Below are positions 5,301 through 7,379 of a stretch of DNA of 7,379 nt, in pieces (the first letter of the stretch is position 1; every line of letters begins with the position of its first letter). Below the pieces are notes generated by a model. The model did not search any database. It was not told the DNA's origin and was given only the letters and a program-made list of their open reading frames with translations. The position numbers were made by a program, and so were the translations under genes. Source of the stretch: an uncultured Campylobacter sp. (GTDB taxonomy: Bacteria > Campylobacterota > Campylobacteria > Campylobacterales > Campylobacteraceae); the NCBI RefSeq assembly GCF_938045465.1, contig NZ_CALIBF010000039.1, positions 1 to 7,379 on the forward strand. Direction: 5' to 3'.

Positions 5301-6524
5301 ATGAGATTTATCGTTATATTGTTTTTGGTGGTCGGCGGCTGTTTTGGAGGCAATATAACCGACTTTCAAAGCTTGGAAAAATTTATCAAAGACGGGCAAG
5401 CGAAAGGATATTTTCCTAAAAAGATTTTAGTGACGCAAGGATTTGATACCACCGTATTAGAAGACGTGAGTTTAAATTTTAGCAAAACCATATATTGGGA
5501 TATAAATTCTCGCTGCAACCAAAACGCAGACGAGATCATTATAGCCGAAAGCGATACGAGGCACTCTATAGTTTGCCCCGGAAATAACAACGTCTATATT
5601 TTGACTGGCGGCAGAAGCGATGTGGAAGACCCATGGGGAAACGATATCTTTGTAATGGGCGAGAACGATGATAAAATTTCAAAAAGCTGGGGTACAAATA
5701 TATTTATATTCGGCAAAAGATGGGGGCACGATAAGATAGAAATCGGCGATTCTAGGATAAATCCGGCGTCAAACCCCGAATACAAAAACGAATTTCCTTA
5801 CGAGTTTAGCCATTTTTTCATCTTTGATAGCGGGGTTAAAAAGGATGATTTAGTTTTTAACTTTAACAAGATAATAAATTTAAAAACAAACGACTCTATA
5901 GAACTTACGGATTTAAATGGTATAAATTTGATTTTTAAAGACGAGCCGGGTAAATACTACGGTACAAATTCATTAAAGGAGATTTACGACAAAAACTTTT
6001 TCGTTACGCCTAAGACTGAAGAGAGTTTGAGTATAGATGAGATACAAACGTTGCTTCACAAAACGGCATATTCAGACAACGCCGAAGATGCTAAAAAATA
6101 CTGCGAAATGGGCGGCGATCCGAATTTTAAAGGTCATGAAAATACCACTCCCATCGAAATGGCGGTAATGTTAGGTAGCGAAAATTCGCTTCGCGCGATG
6201 CTAGAGTGCGCAAAAAGACTGACCGATAGCGCAATGATGATGAGCGTATTCGGAAGCCAACACGACAATGAGAAGAGTTTTAGGCTCGTAAAGCTTTTGG
6301 AAAAATACGGCGGAAATTTTAAAGTAAAGGATAGGGATGGCTGCTCCATGGTAAATTATGCGGCAAGTTCTCATAGTCTAGAAATCGTAAAATATCTAGT
6401 AGAAAGAGGCGCCGATCCAAAAGCTAGATGTTCTCATAACCAAAGCGTAACTCCATCGGATTGGGCAAGGAAAAACGAGGATAAAAGAGTATATGAGTAT
6501 CTAAAAAGCCTAGAAGCCAAATAA
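5301..6524 (+). CDS. Exported (probable lipoprotein) beta-roll-like and ankyrin-repeat protein
   Basis: This 407-residue protein has an N-terminal export signal, MRFIVILFLVVGGC. VGGC at 11-14 is a usable but imperfect lipobox, so a lipid-anchored envelope or periplasmic protein is likely. Residues 76-150 carry rough repeats of hydrophobic strands with Gly/Asn/Asp turns (NNNVYILTGG, GNDIFVMGENDDKI, GTNIFIFGKRWGHDKIEI). Residues 171-212 (FFIFDSG..KDDLVFNFNKI.....DSIELTDL) resemble the Ca2+-binding beta-roll end of RTX/serralysin-type proteins (f.f..g.g.D.I.dF....DkIdL), though strict GGxGxDxUx nonapeptides are missing. Residues 257-403 are ankyrin-like: DAKKYCEMGGDPNF, TPIEMAVMLGS, SLEIVKYLVERGADPKARC, TPSDWARKNED. 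The gene stands alone with its own promoter, and its AGA/ATA/AAA-rich codons differ from the GC-rich left genes, which suggests transfer. A binding or immunity-like role is possible but unproven. Confidence 0.75.
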   Translation: MRFIVILFLVVGGCFGGNITDFQSLEKFIKDGQAKGYFPKKILVTQGFDTTVLEDVSLNFSKTIYWDINSRCNQNADEIIIAESDTRHSIVCPGNNNVYILTGGRSDVEDPWGNDIFVMGENDDKISKSWGTNIFIFGKRWGHDKIEIGDSRINPASNPEYKNEFPYEFSHFFIFDSGVKKDDLVFNFNKIINLKTNDSIELTDLNGINLIFKDEPGKYYGTNSLKEIYDKNFFVTPKTEESLSIDEIQTLLHKTAYSDNAEDAKKYCEMGGDPNFKGHENTTPIEMAVMLGSENSLRAMLECAKRLTDSAMMMSVFGSQHDNEKSFRLVKLLEKYGGNFKVKDRDGCSMVNYAASSHSLEIVKYLVERGADPKARCSHNQSVTPSDWARKNEDKRVYEYLKSLEAK

Positions 6525-6592
6525 AAGCTATGCTAAATTTGACTTCTTTATCGTTTGCTTTGAATCAGCGCGATTAAATTATTAGCGTTTTT

Positions 6593-6739
6593 GATGCTGA
6601 TAGCAAGGTGCAGCAAGCTTTTATGATATCGATTTGGCTTATGGCTGTAGCGACGGAACTTATTTATGTGCCATCTAGAATGGGCGGCATATCGGACTCT
6701 CTAGAGCACCAAGATTTGCGACTATGCCAAAAGGCTTTA
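6593..6739 (+). pseudogene. Possible C-terminal fragment of an M20-type amidohydrolase
   Basis: The frame reads DADSKVQQAFMISIWLMAVA, then TELIYVPSRMGGISDSLEH and QDLRLCQKAL. The block 'ELIYVPSRMGGISDS' resembles the conserved 'tamIFVPSrgGISHSp.E' near the C-terminus of M20 hydantoinase/carbamoylase-type peptidases, including the distance to a following charged helix. The His of 'ISHS' is replaced by Asp, there is no good start or ribosome site, an in-frame TAA lies just upstream at 6575-6577, and the open frame runs on into the tRNA. If real it is a short relic of a larger gene. The likeness is by eye on about 20 residues only. Confidence 0.3.
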
Positions 6740-6784
6740 AGTTTTCGGCGAAAATTTTATTTTGCATTATTTTTGTTGAAAATA

Positions 6785-6790
6785 TATAAT
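6785..6790 (+). promoter_or_regulatory. Possible -10 box for tRNA-Glu
   Basis: TATAAT at 6785-6790 follows T-rich DNA (TTTTTGTTGAAAA), 50 bases before the mature tRNA 5' end. It would give a leader of about 44 bases. TTATAT at 6803-6808 is a weaker alternative. Confidence 0.4.
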
Positions 6791-6840
6791 TTAATCCAAA
6801 ATTTATATACACTTCGCTATCATCTCATTTTTAATTTCGC

Positions 6841-6915
6841 GGCCCACTCGTCTAGTGGTTAGGACGCTGGCCTCTCACGCCGGTAACAGGAGTTCAAATC
6901 TCCTGTGGGTCACCA
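6841..6915 (+). tRNA. tRNA-Glu, anticodon CUC
   Basis: A full cloverleaf is visible. The acceptor stem is GGCCCAC (6841-6847) with GTGGGTC (6905-6911). The D-arm contains CTAGTGGTTAGGACG. The anticodon stem CTGGC/GCCGG encloses the loop CTCTCAC, which gives anticodon CTC. The T-arm is AGGAG-TTCAAAT-CTCCT. A discriminator A (6912) and an encoded CCA (6913-6915) follow. CUC reads GAG, so this is the minor or second Glu isoacceptor beside the usual UUC. The body closely matches bacterial tRNA-Glu. tRNA genes of this kind are frequent phage and island integration sites, but no integrase or repeated 3' end is seen in the window. Confidence 0.96.
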
Positions 6916-7035
6916 TTTCATCACTTAAAATCAATTAAAATTTTCTATCATCCAGCTGCTTGCCCTTGAAATTTAAGACCTCATTTGATTTTGAAGCATT
7001 TTGGCTGAAATTTCATCATATTTTACCGAGGTTAA

Positions 7036-7077
7036 TTGATCTAGAATTAAAGTCGCTCGAATTGAAATTTAGATCAA
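7036..7077. repeat. Inverted repeat after the glutamine-rich gene
   Basis: TTGATCTA (7036-7043) and its exact complement TAGATCAA (7070-7077) are 26 bases apart, just beyond the stop codon of the minus-strand gene. The large loop and lack of a U-run make it a weak terminator candidate. Confidence 0.25.
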
Positions 7078-7093
7078 ATTGTAAAATTCACGG

Positions 7094-7379
7094 CTAAATT
7101 CCGCCGCTACTTATATTTTCCAGATTGCGCAGCCTGTTCCAGTTCTGCTCGTTTTGTAAATTTCTCATATTTTGTCGCTGCTGCATCTGCTCCAGTTGCT
7201 GCTGCGATTGCTGTTGCATTAGGCTTCGCTGCGTGGCGATATACTGCTGCTGCGCTCTTTGCTGTGCTTGCGCGCTGTCCGCTCTGAATGAATTAAGCGT
7301 ATCTTGCGATACCGCTTGCTTTTGCGCCACACGCGCGACTTCGGCGTCAATCTTTTGCCGCTTCGCACAGCGGTTTGAC
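7094..7379 (-). CDS. Glutamine-rich protein, C-terminal part (runs off the right edge)
   Basis: The frame is open from the window edge to TAG at 7094-7096. A GTG at 7330 could serve as a start, but the frame continues upstream as CAKRQKIDAEVARVAQKQAV with normal-looking codons and no clear ribosome site at the GTG. I therefore treat it as the tail of a longer protein with its 5' end missing. The visible part is a highly polar helix or coiled coil: AQAQQRAQQQYIATQRSLMQ, QQSQQQLEQMQQRQNMRN, then NEQNWNRLRNLENISSGGI. The Gln run is encoded by mixed CAG and CAA codons. No membrane segment or known domain is visible in this part, and no function can be given. Confidence 0.6.
   Translation of the reverse strand, partial: SNRCAKRQKIDAEVARVAQKQAVSQDTLNSFRADSAQAQQRAQQQYIATQRSLMQQQSQQQLEQMQQRQNMRNLQNEQNWNRLRNLENISSGGI

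Noticed and set aside
6608..6862. An 84-residue open frame on the plus strand taken as an intact gene
   Set aside because: It runs into the tRNA gene, has no ribosome binding site, and its second half is low-complexity AT-rich translation. Only the first part is kept, as a possible gene fragment.

Overview
The window looks like an accessory stretch of a Campylobacter-type Epsilonproteobacterial (Campylobacterota) chromosome. The reasons are the very frequent AAATTT/AAATTTTA strings between and inside genes, promoters that are little more than an extended -10 box behind T-rich DNA, and mixed AT-rich and GC-rich codon use. A higher-GC oral species of the C. gracilis/showae/rectus sort fits better than C. 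jejuni. This is an impression from composition; no marker gene fixes the species.

Layout. Positions 36-1903 hold three minus-strand genes close together: a short CorA-like divalent-cation transporter, a SUKH (SMI1/KNR4)-like small protein, and an Ogt-type O6-alkylguanine-DNA alkyltransferase whose frame is broken by one extra base in an A6 tract. Positions 1904-2791 are about 890 bases without a gene. They hold AT-rich GAATT-type repeats and three related G/C-rich hairpin elements, one in opposite orientation. Two of these share an ordered architecture ending in a small hairpin whose stem differs by compensated changes. Positions 2792-3976 hold a plus-strand pair: a membrane-anchored DUF4230 protein and an unrecognised 156-residue protein starting at the base after its stop codon. 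A multi-spanning membrane protein follows on the minus strand (4176-4781), then about 520 bases of decayed, locally duplicated DNA.

Positions 5301-6524 encode an exported, probably lipid-anchored protein with Asp/Gly/Asn-rich beta-roll-like repeats followed by ankyrin repeats. It has its own promoter and a visibly more AT-rich codon choice than the first genes, so it may be acquired. After it lie a probable fragment of an M20-type amidohydrolase, an intact tRNA-Glu(CUC), and the C-terminal end of a glutamine-rich protein that runs off the right edge on the minus strand.

No complete defence, secretion or CRISPR system is visible. The strongest candidate for something undescribed is the family of structured intergenic elements at 2159-2655. 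The ankyrin/beta-roll protein is the second. The genes do not form one pathway: the left trio is a likely transcription unit of unrelated functions, the DUF4230 pair is probably translationally coupled, and the rest are single genes.
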